Assembly (NCBI GenBank): GCA_031772625.1 | Contig: CM062815.1 | Location: 121,505,977-121,569,976, forward strand | Reading direction: 5' to 3' | Source: Pinus tabuliformis | Taxonomy: Eukaryota; Streptophyta; Pinopsida; Pinales; Pinaceae | DNA: 64,000 nt | Shown: positions 33,208 through 45,213 of the stretch, in pieces | How the letters are laid out: every line of letters starts with the position of its first letter | How positions within the stretch are numbered: the first letter of the stretch is position 1 | Notes under the pieces: model-generated | What the model saw: only the letters and a program-made list of their open reading frames with translations | The model's database searches: none | What the model was told of the DNA's origin: nothing | Position numbers and translations under genes: made by a program

Positions 33208-34310
33208 CTCCCTCTTAGTGAGGAAGGTATTTTCACCACTACCTAGGAGTGGCCTTGCCTCCGAATTTGATTCGCAACCACATCTTCGAAGACACCATGC
33301 TCCTATAAACCTCCTGCTTTAGAGCATCCAACATGACCATCCAAACCATGACTTCTCCAACTCCATGAATTTTCCTTGCATGGCCATGACTTCCTTGCAA
33401 CTGCCATGGCTTTTCCTTGCATGATCATGACTTTCCTTGCATGGTGCATGACTTCCTTGCATGTACCATGAATTTTCGTTGTGTGCATCATGACTACCTT
33501 GCATGGTCTACGACTTTCCTTGCACACACAACAACTTTCTTTGCATGGTCCATGGCTTTCCTTGCATGGCCTGGAAGACTCCAATTTCTTGCTTAAACCT
33601 AAAGGTTAGACTTCCACTGGGCTGCTGACTCTCCCTTTGAGCCTACAATATCCCTTTGAAGCCAGATTCCTGCTAAGCCTACACAACCTTTCTTGGCTCA
33701 TTCCGTTTTCGATCCCGGAAAGTGCTACAACTAAACTTGTGTCCTTTCAAGGTTAGTCTCGAGCTGCGGTTGAACACTTGGCCTAATCCACTCTAGACCA
33801 CCACAACTCAACTTTGCAAGTGTCCTCATCCTCTTGGGTCAAACACCTCATATGCACATGGTTCCACTGTTAGATGCGCAACTTTGCAATCCAATGAAGA
33901 TACTATCTCACTATCTACCTGCCATCCACACGAAGCTACCTCATCCATGCTAAAGCACTCCCTGCCATGGCACCTAAGCTATCTCAACTTACTTTGACAA
34001 GTCAATGGAAGTCCATCAACAATATCGACAACTTGCCACACATGTTGCTGTGCACTAAGTTCTCCACCAATCCACCATAACTCCCATCCTATCTTGTCAC
34101 CAAACCAGTGAAGACCGCATCTCCAACCTGTTTTTTGCTGAACCTCAAGCTGTCTGATATATCCATAATTCCTTATCTGAACCTTTTGGTCCATGTCTAG
34201 CCAACTCACTTGGCAACACTGCTGTTTCTTGCAACAATCTCACAACTCGCTTTCAACGCTGTCACTTGCTTACACTGATCCATCTGCTCTTCAAAGTAGC
34301 TCTGATACCA
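33208..34310 (-). other. E1 internal region with CATGACTTTCCTTGCATGG tandem repeats
   Basis: From about 33330 to 33575 a 20-30-bp unit (TCCTTGCATGG plus a CATGACT-like word) is repeated roughly ten times with drift. On the minus strand it reads as a CKES(H/R)(G/D)PCKES low-complexity frame, which I regard as a by-product. The remainder (33580-34310) has no recognised protein. The PBS complement ends at 34310. Confidence 0.6.
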
Positions 34311-34536
34311 TGTTAGAATTTCCATGCATCCTAGGTCTGGTTTATGCCTTAGCTAGGAATAGAAACACACTAGTAGTGCCTAACTTCAAAATGACTTGCA
34401 TAGGGGAAAATATAACAACAATCAGATCAATGATAGTACACAAGAGTTAAATGCCCGAATCTTGTTCCTTATCAGTCCTTTAATAAGAAAATCATAGGGC
34501 TCTCGTACCATGGATCATGGCCCTTTAGAATCCTAA
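34311..34536 (-). repeat. E1 5' LTR, first piece
   Basis: TGTTAGAATTTCCATGCATCC.. matches the start of the E2 LTR (48235) and is cut after TCCTAA by element F. Later pieces of the same LTR are 37479-37505 and 45214-46004. Confidence 0.85.
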
Positions 34537-34989
34537 TGTTATAGATCTAACCCAAAAATATTATAGATCTGATATGAAAATATAAGACAATGCAAATAAA
34601 CCCATAAATAATATGAAATGATTCTTTATTGATCTCAAAACCCTTAAGGTAGGGCAACACCATACATTCACTCCTTAAGGAAGGAGAACACTCCACATGC
34701 CATATGCCTGTTCATACAATATTCCTTGACACTATTCCTTGACATTCTCCATGTGGAGTCTCTAGCCTTTATATAGGCCTCATACATACAATACCATGGA
34801 TCATTACCATGGTTCCCTCATACCATCGAACTAGTACCGTGGGCCCATTACATTATTACTAACTACTTGTGGTCCCTTACATGATATGGGTTAACCACCT
34901 TATTTATTACTATGGCCCATCCCATTATTACATTATTACCTTGGGTACCTCCCTTTGTACCCCATATTATCCCCCCTAGGTATATAACA

Positions 34990-36284
34990 TTCCACCCCCC
35001 TTAGCATGTTTCGTCCCCGAAACATGGGAAGAACATAAATAATAAGATCTACTCAAAAGAGTAGTCCACTGGTACCATGCATGTGCATCTAGCCATCCAA
35101 GAGAAAGATGAACCCTCGATCTCGCTGGTGCCGCGCTCGCTTGAGATGGAAGCTGACCATGGTAGCTCTTCTGTGTTGATGTGTAGTAGGTGGATCTTTG
35201 CTCCTCTCTATCTGTCCAGCGGGGGTTGTTGTCCTTGTGGCTAATTGGTTGCCATCTTGTTGGTTGTTGTCTTGCGGGGTGATGTGGGTGATGATATGTT
35301 GAAGTTTTAACCCACAGTGTCTTTTTCTTTAATTCACCCCTTACTGGAGCCTGACTGTTATGTTGTGGTGCCTGCTGTGGTGTCTTATCTTCCAATATTA
35401 CTTCCACCACTGAGCCCTCATCTGATGTATCAGCACCTGTAACCTTTTCTGCTTCAGCCTCTGTTTGTGTTTGATTGTCGACCATCAACTGCTCATCATC
35501 TGATATGTCAGTCCCTGGAACATCTTCTGCGTCAACTTCCGTGGACTCTACCTGTTTATTGATGGAAATATCCTGTAATGTAATTTTCTTTTTTTTTTAT
35601 ACCAGAGCTTTAAGAATTTCTTCTGCACGTTAATATTTATAGTACCCATAGATTCCATCTAAGAATATCCTAAAACAACATCCATATTATCCATCTTTGA
35701 AGTATAAAAATCACCATGCAACACATACTTATCCATAGAAATCTTCAAATCCTTATACACTTTAACATCCTCATCATCCACCTGTGTGTTTTCAATGTGT
35801 TTTGCAGGAACTTGCAATTTTTTTGCCAAATTAACATTGATGAAATTATGCGTGCAACTAGGATTTATAGAAACAATGATCTTTTCTTTCTGAATCAATC
35901 CATGAACCTGCAATAAGGAGATACTAGCAGAAAATAACCCTTTAGGTTCTTTGGTTTCCTTCTTTTTTGTAAAAATAAAATCATTGCTAGGCTGTGTGTT
36001 TGTCTGTGTGAGCTTATCCACAAGATTAGTTTTACGGTCAAAATGGTCCATAATAGCTTTTGTGAATATGTCCCAAGTCAAGGGCCTTCGATAGCAATGT
36101 TGATGCCTTTGCCACCATTGCCATCTTTCATTGTCCAAGTACATTTTTCCATTCTCAGCTGAGTCTCATCATCCATGATGTAATTCAAACTAAAACATTT
36201 CTCCATTTGTGCTAGCCATCTGGCTGGATGAGAGCCATCAAATTTATACAAGTCCTTCAAACTCTGAGGTAGGGCCGCCATCAC
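34990..36284 (-). pseudogene. Element F gag and aspartic protease remnant
   Basis: Minus strand from 36284: 'MAALPQSLKDLYKFDGSHPA', 'RWLAQMEKCFSLN', then 'WDIFTKAIMDHFDR', the retrotrans-gag pattern of Ty3/gypsy elements. A protease-like stretch follows: 'IIVSINPSCTHNFINVNLAK', where the DSG catalytic motif has become NPS, and 'MDNMDVVLGYS' (35659-35760). A further 170-codon frame (34976-35488), Gln/Thr/Pro-rich, is unassigned and may be the linker or capsid tail. No RT or integrase exists in the remaining space. The catalytic Asp loss makes this protease inactive. Confidence 0.75.
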
Positions 36285-36693
36285 AAAAAAAATAGCGAAA
36301 ATTTGAAATTGTCACAGTTTAGTCAATATTGCTCAGAATCCCTATTATGACCTGTTTTCAGAAATGGAACAATCATTCTGCATCTGCCCATGTGATAGAA
36401 ATCTTGATCCAGGCACTGGAATTTCAGATCTGCGCTGCAACTCTCCCGCTGTCACCAAAATTTATGCAAAAAAGAGTTGATTTTAAATCAGCGATATCTC
36501 CCTCATTCAGACTCCGATTCAACTGATTTTTTTTTGAAATTGGGTATTTTTTCATAAAGAATTCAGATCTACAATTAGATTTTGCAGATCTTGCACCAAA
36601 ACGTACAGATCTGATCTGCAAACTCGCCGCCCCCGAAATCCTGAAAAAAAAAAAAATTCCACTATTTGCCCAAGAAATTGCTCTGATACCACT

Positions 36694-36946
36694 TGTTATA
36701 GATCTAACCCAAAAATATTATAGATCTGATATGAAAATATAAGACAATGCAAATAAACACAGAAATAATATGAAATGATTCTTTATTGATCTCAAAACCC
36801 TTAAGGTAGGGCAACACCATACATTCACTCCTTAAGGAAGGAGAACACTCCACAAGCCATATGCCTGTTCATACAATATTCCTTGACATTCTCCATGTGG
36901 AGTCTCTAGCCTTTATATAGGCCTCATACATACAATACCATGGATC

Positions 36947-36987
<41 letters not shown>

Positions 36988-37029
36988 AATTTCTTCACTG
37001 TTTGCCCAAGAAAGTGCTCTGATACCACT
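36694..37029 (-). repeat. Truncated middle LTR of F plus poly(A) tract and second PBS stub
   Basis: 36694-36950 repeats the first about 255 bp of the F LTR. A poly(A) run (36952-36985) follows, then TAAATTTCTTCACTGTTTGC and TGCTCTGATACCACT, which parallels 36650-36693 (A-tract, TTCCACTATTTGCCC, PBS). This is a partial second unit fused to the first. Confidence 0.85.
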
Positions 37030-38452
37030 TGTTATATATCTAACCCAAAAATATTATAGATCTGATATGAAAATATAAGACAATGCAAATAAACCCAGAA
37101 ATAATATGAAATAATTCTTTATTGATCTCAAAACCCTTAAGGTAGGGCAACACCATACATTCACTCCTTAAGGAAGGAGAACACTCCACAAGTCATATGC
37201 CTGTTCATACAATATTCCTTGACACTATTCCTTGACATTCTCCATGTGGAGTCTCTAGTATATAGGCCTCATACATACAATACTATGGATCATTACCATG
37301 GTTGCCTTATACCATCGAACTAATACCATGGGCCCATTACATTATTACTAACTACTTGTGGTCCCTTACATGATATGGGTTCACTACCTTATTTATTACT
37401 ATGGCCCATCCCATTATTACATTATTACCTTGGGTACCTCGCTTTGTACCCCATATTATTCCCTCTAGGTATATAACACCCAATACAATGCCAATAAATA
37501 AGGTCTGTGTGAAATTTCCACAAATGCAATTAACTGGAGTTTAATCTTCTTTCTACATTAGATTATTTGTCTTCTGAATTATTATTCGACAAATAACGAT
37601 TAAATCACTATTGAATTCTTCACAATGACGTTGCGGAATATAAAAAATGGAACTATGAAAATATGCACACACATAAAAAATTGACACAGTTATTTTTGGA
37701 TAAACGTCCCTTGAAAAACCCCAAAGGCAAAACTAGTGTAGTAGATGAGGGTTTTATTATTATCTTTAGCAAATTCAAGAGTTCAATGATTTGCTTGCTT
37801 CTCAGCTTTGGCTAATACTGGAAAAATAAAATAGAGACAAACTGTCTACCTCTGCAATCAACTTGGATTCCTCCGAACCACTCGCACTCCCTTCCTGGAT
37901 CTCACACTGTCCCCTTGAAATGCGCAGATTGTTGAGAAATCAAGTATAGAAGGATTTAGGATGATTTCTTTTACCTTGATAATTATTTGTGAATGTTTGT
38001 TGGCTTCTTATTGAATTTATATTCTCTTCATTAAGCAATTACCAAAATGTACAAAACATGAAGATCACAAAGAGACAAAAGAACATAAGAAATTAGGCTC
38101 CAAGCCAGGGCAAAATCCAGAAGGGGGAAAACCCAAAATCCTCTTTTGATAGAATCAAATTAAAGTGAGACATCAAATACCCAAGACGAAGATCAAAAAC
38201 TTCCACAAAGATCCAAGTCAAACCTCCTACAAGTCTCCTCCAATTCAAAGTCAACGTTGGTCAACCTTTTGAAATTTGGTCAACTAAAATTTTGGCCCTT
38301 GAAATTTCGGGCCTGTAGTACCTCAAAAAATTCACACATGTGAGTAGGACTAGGGCATAAAATTCGTCTTCTCTCTCTCCATTGACTTCAATTGTCTTCT
38401 TCTTCTTGGTTGGCACAAAAATCGATGTGATGTTATGAATGAATGAATGAGC

Positions 38453-39621
38453 TGTTCAAATATGTAACTAGGTCCGTCTTCATTATGATATATGTAATCA
38501 TGATTTTATGTATTTGATGTAATAAGAAAAATAAATTTGTTATTATTTTCTTGAGGTGTGGGTTTCATGCTCAAGAGAAATTTATTTTTAGGTCAAGCTC
38601 CCATTGTGAGCTCTTAGGGTTGGCCATTGAGTCATCAAGTCATTAAAAGTCGTTGTCATATATGAAAGACCCATTTGGGCATGTTACATATTATAAGAAG
38701 AATTTATTTAAGTCAAAGTCAAGTCAAAGAACTCTCCAAGGATCAAGTCATAATGCAAAGACCAAGTCAGCCTTCACAATCTTCAAGTTGGCCTAGAGGC
38801 ATCTTCAAGCGGCCTCACAGCATGAAGAAAAAGTCTATATATATGGGGACTCAACCTCACTCAAGGAGGCATTCAATCATCTTCATAAAGTTCGATCTAA
38901 GAAATAGGAAGTGAGCAAGAAAGGGGACAACGAAGTAGGAGACAATCTCCACTAGAAGAAATCGGATGATTGCATATGTTTTAGGGCTCAAATTTGTCAC
39001 ATGTGCGAGGAAGGATTAGGGCGTCCACTTGTTGTAGAAGGACTGAGTTGCAGACCTTAAGGAGGTCAAATCAAGACAAGGAATCAATCTATCATTAAAT
39101 CTGAGATCACAAGTAAACCAACTCTAATTAAGTGAAGGAGTAAAGGGCTGAATCTATCCCAAATCTGTCACACGTGCGAAAAGTTAAGTTCATTGACGGA
39201 GGCCGAAAATTGCAGTCAAGGAGGTTGAAAATTTCAGACTAGTGTTGCAGGAGCAAAGGCTTAAAGTTGAAGAGGAGATTGCAGTTGAATCAAGAAGAGG
39301 TTAACTTTGATTTGAGGCAAATTGACTTGGTCTTGGAGGAGTTCTTGGTGAAGGGTCTTGATCTTCGAATTCATGAATTGAAGATTCTATAAGAAGAATT
39401 TGGTGGGTTTTCCTCTCAAGATTGGAGAGGTTTTGTCCTTGGCTGATAGCCTATATTTTGTGTCCTTCGTCTCATTGTTCATTATGTTTTGATAGTTGTT
39501 TGATGAAAAGAACAAAATAATAATCAAGAACAATATAACCAAGAAAAAGTAAAAAGTCTTCACAAGCTGTTTTCATAAGAAAGAGAAATCATCTAATATC
39601 TTTTCCCTAGATTCCTCAACA
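38453..39621 (+). repeat. 5' LTR of A2
   Basis: 1169 bp. It contains an apparent TATA-like 'tctatatatatgggg' at about 38833 ahead of the expected transcript start, and ends CTAGATTCCTCAACA. Confidence 0.9.
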
Positions 39622-39634
39622 TGGTATCAGAGCT
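39622..39634 (+). promoter_or_regulatory. Primer-binding site of A2
   Basis: TGGTATCAGAGCT abuts the 5' LTR with no spacer and is complementary to the 3' end of initiator-Met tRNA. Confidence 0.92.
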
Positions 39635-40167
39635 AAGGTAACAAGTCAAGGAAGGGCAGCTCAATGCAGGACACTCAAGCATTCACTGACTGAAGTTCTA
39701 GAAGAATATGAAGGGCTTCAAAGCATCAAGAAGATCCTCTCATCTCCAAGGAATTTCGAAGACAAGGACTACATCATCATCTTGAAGGAAGCATCAAAAT
39801 CCTAGCTCGTTCAAGGAAAGAATCTACACTTAAAGTATTCTTGGGAACCTCGCTCAAATCATCATCTCAAGGAAGAAGACCTCAAAAGACCCCTGTCTTT
39901 AAATAGAAGATCGAAACATTTGGAAGTCTGCTCATCCAAAGGAAGCAAGAAAGGAGCTGTTGACATCATCAAGAAGTCAGGGTGATTTCCCTCTCTTTAG
40001 GGGTCAAGAATCACTTTTAAGTTTTGAAGAAAGATATCTTCTCCAAGAAGGAATCTTCTAATACCATATCATCATCAAATTCAAGAAGGAAGCGGATTGA
40101 AGATATTGTCACCAAGAAGTATCTTCACAATTAAGTATCTTTATGTCAAACATTTGAATCTATAAAA
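39635..40167 (+). other. A2 leader between PBS and gag
   Basis: Purine-rich, with recurring TCAAG/GAAGG words; no open frame of note. It probably includes the RNA packaging signal expected between the PBS and gag, but nothing in the sequence proves that. Confidence 0.45.
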
Positions 40168-41063
40168 ATGTCTTTTTGCAAGGAGAGCAACAAGTTGGTT
40201 GGGTCTTTAAACTTTCTAGCATGGAAGAAGAGGATTGGTTTGATCCTCATAGAAAATGAAGTTGTTGAACATGTTAGGAGCTTAATCACAAAACCTCCGA
40301 AGGAAGAAGCTCAAGCTCATGCAAGATTCATGAAAGGGGAAGTAGGGGCTTAGAGGATTCTCATAGAATCTATCAAGGGCCCCCTCATTCCCCATGTATC
40401 AAAATTAGAAACATCAAAAGAAATATATGACAAACTTGTAGAATTGTTCTTCGTAAGCACTGTAGGAGAAGTGGTTTCGTTAAGGCAATAACTCTACAAG
40501 ATGAAGATATCAAAAGAAGAGGGATTAGCCTCATACTCTATGAGGGTGTCTGAAATAAGGGACCAACTACAAGAGTTGGGAGAGATAATGCCTGACAAGG
40601 AAATGACTACTATAGTACCTAATGCACTACTAGAGGAATGGGGTAACTTCACATCAAGCATTTATGGGAAGAAGGAAGCTACTCCATTGAATGATCTATG
40701 GTCACTATGCAAAATTGAAGAAACCAGGTTGAAGGCAAAATCTGATGTAGGATCAAATGAGAAAACTCAAGCATATGTTGCCATAGCGAAGAGAAAAGGA
40801 AAGTTTGGAAAATTTGGTCCTCAGAAAATAAAGAAGAATATTGCAAAGGTTCAATGCTATGGATGTGAAGAATATGGGCACTGCAAGTGAGATTGTCCTA
40901 AACTCAAGAAGGACAACAACAAAAGAGGAAGAGAAGCCCATATCACTGAAGAAGTGGAAGAAACTGAAAAGAAGAAATCTATTGAGGAAGTAAAAGATCT
41001 TCCTCACCTAGTTCTTTTCAAGTTTTTGTTTCAAGTTTTTGTTGTAAAATATGGCTATCATGA
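40168..41063 (+). pseudogene. A2 gag (copia-type, CCHC knuckle)
   Basis: Starts MSFCKESNKLVGSLNFLAWK. The UBN2-type gag core reads 'RIGLILIENEVVEHVRSLIT', 'KEIYDKLVELFFVSTVGEVV', 'LYKMKISKEEGLASYSMRVS', 'IRDQLQELGEIMPDKEMTTI', 'EWGNFTSSIYGKKEATPLND', 'CKIEETRLKAKSD'. The knuckle CYGCEEYGHCK*DC lies near 40855-40895. Stops occur at about 40351, 40489 and inside the knuckle at 40888, and the frame ends near 41063 with no protease after it. A Gag-like product would bind element RNA; this copy cannot make a whole one. Compare 18830-19703, the same gene in element A. Confidence 0.88.
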
Positions 41064-42932
41064 TAGGAATCATTAGAAGCATGACAAGAAGACATCATCA
41101 TAAGAAGCTTGAAAGATAGCTGAAGTAGGATTCTATGACAATCATCATTAGAAGGAAGTAGCTCTTGGTAACCTCATTAGAAGCATAAGTAACACTTATG
41201 GAAGGAAGTCATCTACTATAGAAGCTCATCATACATCAGTGGAAAGGAGCATTTGTTGGATGAGGATAATCAAGATCCTCCATTGGAATCTTCATTAGAA
41301 GGTTCATCACTTGGAAGAAGCAAGTGTCTCGCTAAGAATACCACCTTGGATGGGATTCATTGTTTGAAAGAATGATGGTATGATGACAAAGGAATGCAAT
41401 GGGTCAAAGATGATTGAAGCACTATCAATCAAGAACAGGAAGCTACTGAAGGAAGTTTAGATAACCAAAGAAGAAAAGAGGTATGTATGCATATGTTCAA
41501 TATGTCAAGTCATGTCATTATATTGTTGCAGATAGTAAGGATGCATGCTCTACCTCATGAGCATGATCAAGGGAAAAGGATCTCTTTCATTAAAAGGATG
41601 CATAAAGGCATGGGTCACATATTAAATCAACTTAATATGTCCTCATATGGAATATGAGGTGGTTAACAAAATGAAGTAACTATGATTGGGAATTCCTGGG
41701 AAGTAATATGTGAATAAAGAGAAAGGAAGAGATCGTGAAATGCATCTATGGAGAAGGCAATCAACATCTTATGACTAGAAGAATTGACTATGATATCTCC
41801 ATGGGAAAGATATGGAGACCTTGGAAAAGTCTGAAAAGAAAGAAGATCCTTGACAAATGATTATTTTGTGGATGTGTCAATATGAATGCAGGATGTTGAT
41901 GTTGCAGTAAACATATGTCATGATGAAGGGCCATCACAAAAGGTAATTTTTAATTTGATGTTCATTTCTGATTTTTGAACAATATTTAGATGGGCTAATA
42001 CAAGGCTACCTAAAGAGAAGTGTGGATGTCATCTACAACTCATACTCATGTGGAAGGATGGAAGATCCTAAAGGATACATGATGTGGAAAAGGTAGTTGT
42101 ATGAGGAAAAGCTAGATATGGTCCAATTAATCACTTGCCAAGGAACGAAAGGATGACATGACTGCCCTAATTCAAGAAGAAAAGTGATGGATGGCCAATG
42201 CCTTACATAAAAGTCCCAAAGATGAAGACTCCATTGTATTGAAGATGAAATCCATGGCATTGAATGGAGGAGCGCTTCAAGCAGCTAAAGGTCCCATAAT
42301 CTCCACCAAAAAAGGAAGAGCTACTGCTGGAAACAGGTCCCTAGATAAGAGGGAACTTGGAAGCAAGTTTCTGATTAAGAAGAAACTTGGAAGCAAGTCC
42401 CTAAGGTAAGAGGGAGCTTGGACAAGTCCCTAGTTAAGAGGGAGATTGGGTACATTTCTTCATAGAAATGGGTACATCCTCCCTAGTTGAGAGGGAGAGA
42501 TAGACACAACATTCTTGTCTTCACTTGGGAAGAAAGAATGGAGGATTGGGTAAGCATCTGGCATCCGATACTTTTTGAGGATGTGGTAGGGCATCCAAGA
42601 TAAGCATAGTTGTAGAGGACCAATATTCTTTGAGTATTGGAAATCCAAGATAAGAATAGTCCTGGAAGGACATAGCCTGTGAACACCCGGGTGGGGTATG
42701 TTCCTTGAGAGACAATGATGAATGTGTCTATAAATCATTAGTCTCGCCAACATTGTGCTCTGATCTTGTGGAGAGATAGAGATGTTAGTCAAGGCCCTGC
42801 TATGTGACAATGCTGGATGATATGATGCTATACAAATGGGTTACCGATCTGACTTTTCTTATGAGAATTCTTTAGTTTGAGAATGTCCAAGTACCTTTAA
42901 GGATTATGAATACCTCCCTAGTTAAGAGGGAG
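41064..42932 (+). other. A2 non-coding 3' internal region with repeated PPT-like motifs
   Basis: No recognised protein. The last 600 bp holds a series of variants of CCCTAGTTAAGAGGGAG(C/A)TTGG: about 42341, 42370, 42400, 42428 and 42480, and the authentic tract ending at 42932. The reverse-complement series in element A is at about 4790-5370. The rest is GAAG-rich and AT-rich filler. Confidence 0.7.
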
Positions 42933-44119
42933 TGTTGAAATATGTAACTAGGTTCGGTCTTCATAATGACATGTAATCATGATTTTATGTATTTGATGTA
43001 ATGAGAAAAGTAAATTTGTTATTATTTTCTTGAGTCAGGTTTCATGCTCAAGAGAAATTTATTTTTAGGTCAAGCTCCCATTGTGAGCTCTTAGGGTTTT
43101 TCATTGAGTCATCGTCATTAAAAGTCATTGTCATGTATGAAAGACCCATTTGGGCATGTTACATATTGTAAGAAGAATTTATTTCATTCAAATTCAACTG
43201 AAAGAACTCTCCAAGGACCAATTCATAATGCAAAGAACAAGTCGGCCTTCACAATCTTCAAGTCGACCTAGAGACATCTTCAAGTCGGCCTAGAGACATC
43301 TTCAAGTCGTCCTCAAAGCATGAAGAAAGAGTCTCTATATAGGAGGACTTAGCCTCACTCAAGGAGGCATTCAGTCATCTTCTTAAAGTTCAATCTAAGC
43401 AAGAGGAAGTGAGCAAGAAAGGACAACGAAGGAGAAGACATTCTCCACTAGAAGAAATCAGAAGATTGCATCTGTTTTAGGGCTTAAATCTGTCACACGT
43501 GCGAGGAAGGATTAGGGCATCCACTTGCTGCAGAAGTACTGAGTTGAAAATCTTAAGGAAGCTGAATGAAGACAAGGAATCAATCTATTGTTTAAGCCGA
43601 GATCACAAGTAAACCAACTCTAATCAAGCGAAGGAGTAAAGGGCTGAAGCTACGCAAACCTATCACACGTGCGAAAAGTTCAGTTCATTGCAGGAGGCCA
43701 AAAATTGCAGTCAAGGAGGCCGAAAATTTCATATTAGTGTTGCAGGAGTAGAGGCTAAAAGTTGAAGAGGAGATTGCAGTTGAATCAAGAAGGGGTTAAC
43801 TTTGACTTGAGGCAAATTGATTTGGTCTTGGAGAAGTTCTTGGTGAAGGGTCTTGGTCTTGGAATTCATCAAATTGAAGATTCTATAAGAAGAAGAATTT
43901 GGTGGGTTTTCCTCTCAAGATTGGAGAGCTTTTGCTTTGGCTGATAGCCTATATCTTGTGTCCTTTGTCTCATTGTTCATTATGTTTTGATAGCTATTTG
44001 ATGAAGAGATCATAATAATAATCAAGAACAATATAACCAAGAAAAAGTAAAAAGTCTTCACAAGCTGTTATGATAAGAAAGAGAAATCATCTAATATCTC
44101 TTGCCTAGATTTCTCAACA
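42933..44119 (+). repeat. 3' LTR of A2
   Basis: 1187 bp, parallel to 38453-39621 with small indels such as a repeated TCTTCAAGTCGGCCTAGAGACA unit (43252-43315). Confidence 0.9.
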
Positions 44120-45213
44120 TGAGCTTCCAAGAGGTCGAACTGTCTTATATTTATAGCTATCCAAGAGGGTCGAATAGTTTCCCCTAGGGCCGACTTGTCC
44201 AAGGAGGGTGGACTTGGTCTTGTGGTTGACATTTTGACTTTTTGATTCAATAATAAATAAATAAATAAATAATATATATATATATATATATATATTCAAA
44301 AGTCCAAATTGGACTTTGACTCAATTGCGAATTCTTTTGACTCACAATAAATTCGTTTGACTCTTTTTAACTCAATTGACCCTATAAGCATGAAGAACAT
44401 GCTTTGACTAGAAATAACAGTAATAAATATAATCAATCATAAATGTTACATTTTATTACATTATGAAGACTGACATGTTACATTTTCAACACAGATCTGG
44501 TTGAGAAAAATTCGTACAGTGACGAAATCACCTCCTAGCAAGTCATCTTACCTCCCTTTGCCTCTGAAGCCCACTTGCTCTGCCTCTGAAACACTAATCC
44601 GACAACTGGCAACTGAAACATGGCTCTTCGGACAACTTGCACTGGGAATTCTGGCTACTCGCACTAGTTGTAGTGGCCTATTCTGCAGATGAATTCGACC
44701 TCCTCTTCAAGTCACCTGGACATTGAAAAATTCTGAGGAAAATTTCCTCTGAACTCCTGCTCTCAATCCTTTGATGATCCCTTTGTCTCTGATGCTTCCC
44801 TAGCTTCAACTACACCCTTGCTGAATACCTGGAACTGGGTAGTCGAAATGCTCAACTCAAAATTGATGTCTTCTCCAAGCCATTCGACTTGCTCTTATAA
44901 TCTCTCATTGGAGTCGCAACGACCTTGATCACATCTCAACCGATGGTTAAGATCATCTTGACTCCGTCAATAATCGTTTCGAAAGTCTCTATAGCAAAAT
45001 CGAACTTCCTCAATTAATTCACTTTAATTGACCACTTTTCTTAAGTTAGACTTAGGAAATATTTTAATTATCGCTAATTAATTTAATTCAGGCGTCTCCA
45101 AGTCTTTTCTTGCAAGACCTTTTGTAGGTTTTGGAGATCTCGTGTTCCTTAGCCTCGTAGACATCATAGAGATTAGAATACCTGTCCACTGCTACCCCAA
45201 ACATAAACTAACA

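Larger units (their letters stand above)
34537..37478 (-). mobile_element. Ty3/gypsy-type gag-protease element F with three LTRs
   Basis: LTR copies are at 34537-34989 (453 bp), 36694-about 36950 (truncated) and 37030-37478 (449 bp), starting TGTTAT(A)GATCTAACCC or the TATATATC variant and ending GGTATATAACA. The flanks CCTAA (34532-34536) and CCCAA (37479-37483) are a 4/5 target duplication in the E1 LTR. PBS complements (TGCTCTGATACCA plus CT or ACT) precede both the second and third LTRs. The middle LTR stops in a run of 33 A (36953-36985), followed by about 40 bp of 5' internal sequence. The internal part codes only a damaged gag and protease. Confidence 0.85.
38453..44119 (+). mobile_element. 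Complete gag-only copia-type LTR element A2
   Basis: LTRs 38453-39621 (TGTTCAAATATG..CTCAACA) and 42933-44119 (TGTTGAAATATG..CTCAACA). It has a perfect duplication TGAGC (38448-38452, 44120-44124), a PBS TGGTATCAGAGCT at 39622-39634, and a PPT AAGAGGGAG immediately before 42933. The 3.3-kb interior encodes gag only. Length is 5667 bp. This structurally complete copy validates the boundaries of the older copy A at 3682-24462. All cis signals for reverse transcription are present, but no enzymes are encoded. Confidence 0.93.
37930..44491 (-). repeat. Solo LTR of the A family, interrupted by A2
   Basis: TGTTGAGAAATCAAG..TTTTCAACA with a perfect flanking duplication CAGAT (37925-37929, 44492-44496). 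Net length without A2 and its duplicated target is about 890 bp. Its start resembles the element A LTR (TGTTGAGAAATCTAGGG). No internal region remains, so it is probably the product of LTR-LTR recombination. A (TA)n run lies at 44273-44293. Confidence 0.85.
37506..45213. repeat. Solo LTR 'a' (interrupted) inside the E1 5' LTR
   Basis: Starts TGTGTGAAATTTCC and ends AAACTAACA. It parallels solo LTR 'b' (50042-51154) along 37506-37929 and 44497-45213, about 1.14 kb net. No internal region or partner LTR is present. Flanks do not show a clean 5-bp duplication. It interrupts the E1 LTR between 'aataaggtc' and 'cctttgacc', words that are nearly adjacent in the E2 LTR at 48475-48495. Confidence 0.7.

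Noticed and set aside
33303-33584. Repeated CATGACTTCCTTGCATGG units considered as a CRISPR-like array, and the minus-strand CKES-rich frame as a protein
   Set aside because: Units vary in length and sequence with no constant repeat/unique spacer pattern, and the setting is a plant LTR element. The frame is low complexity.
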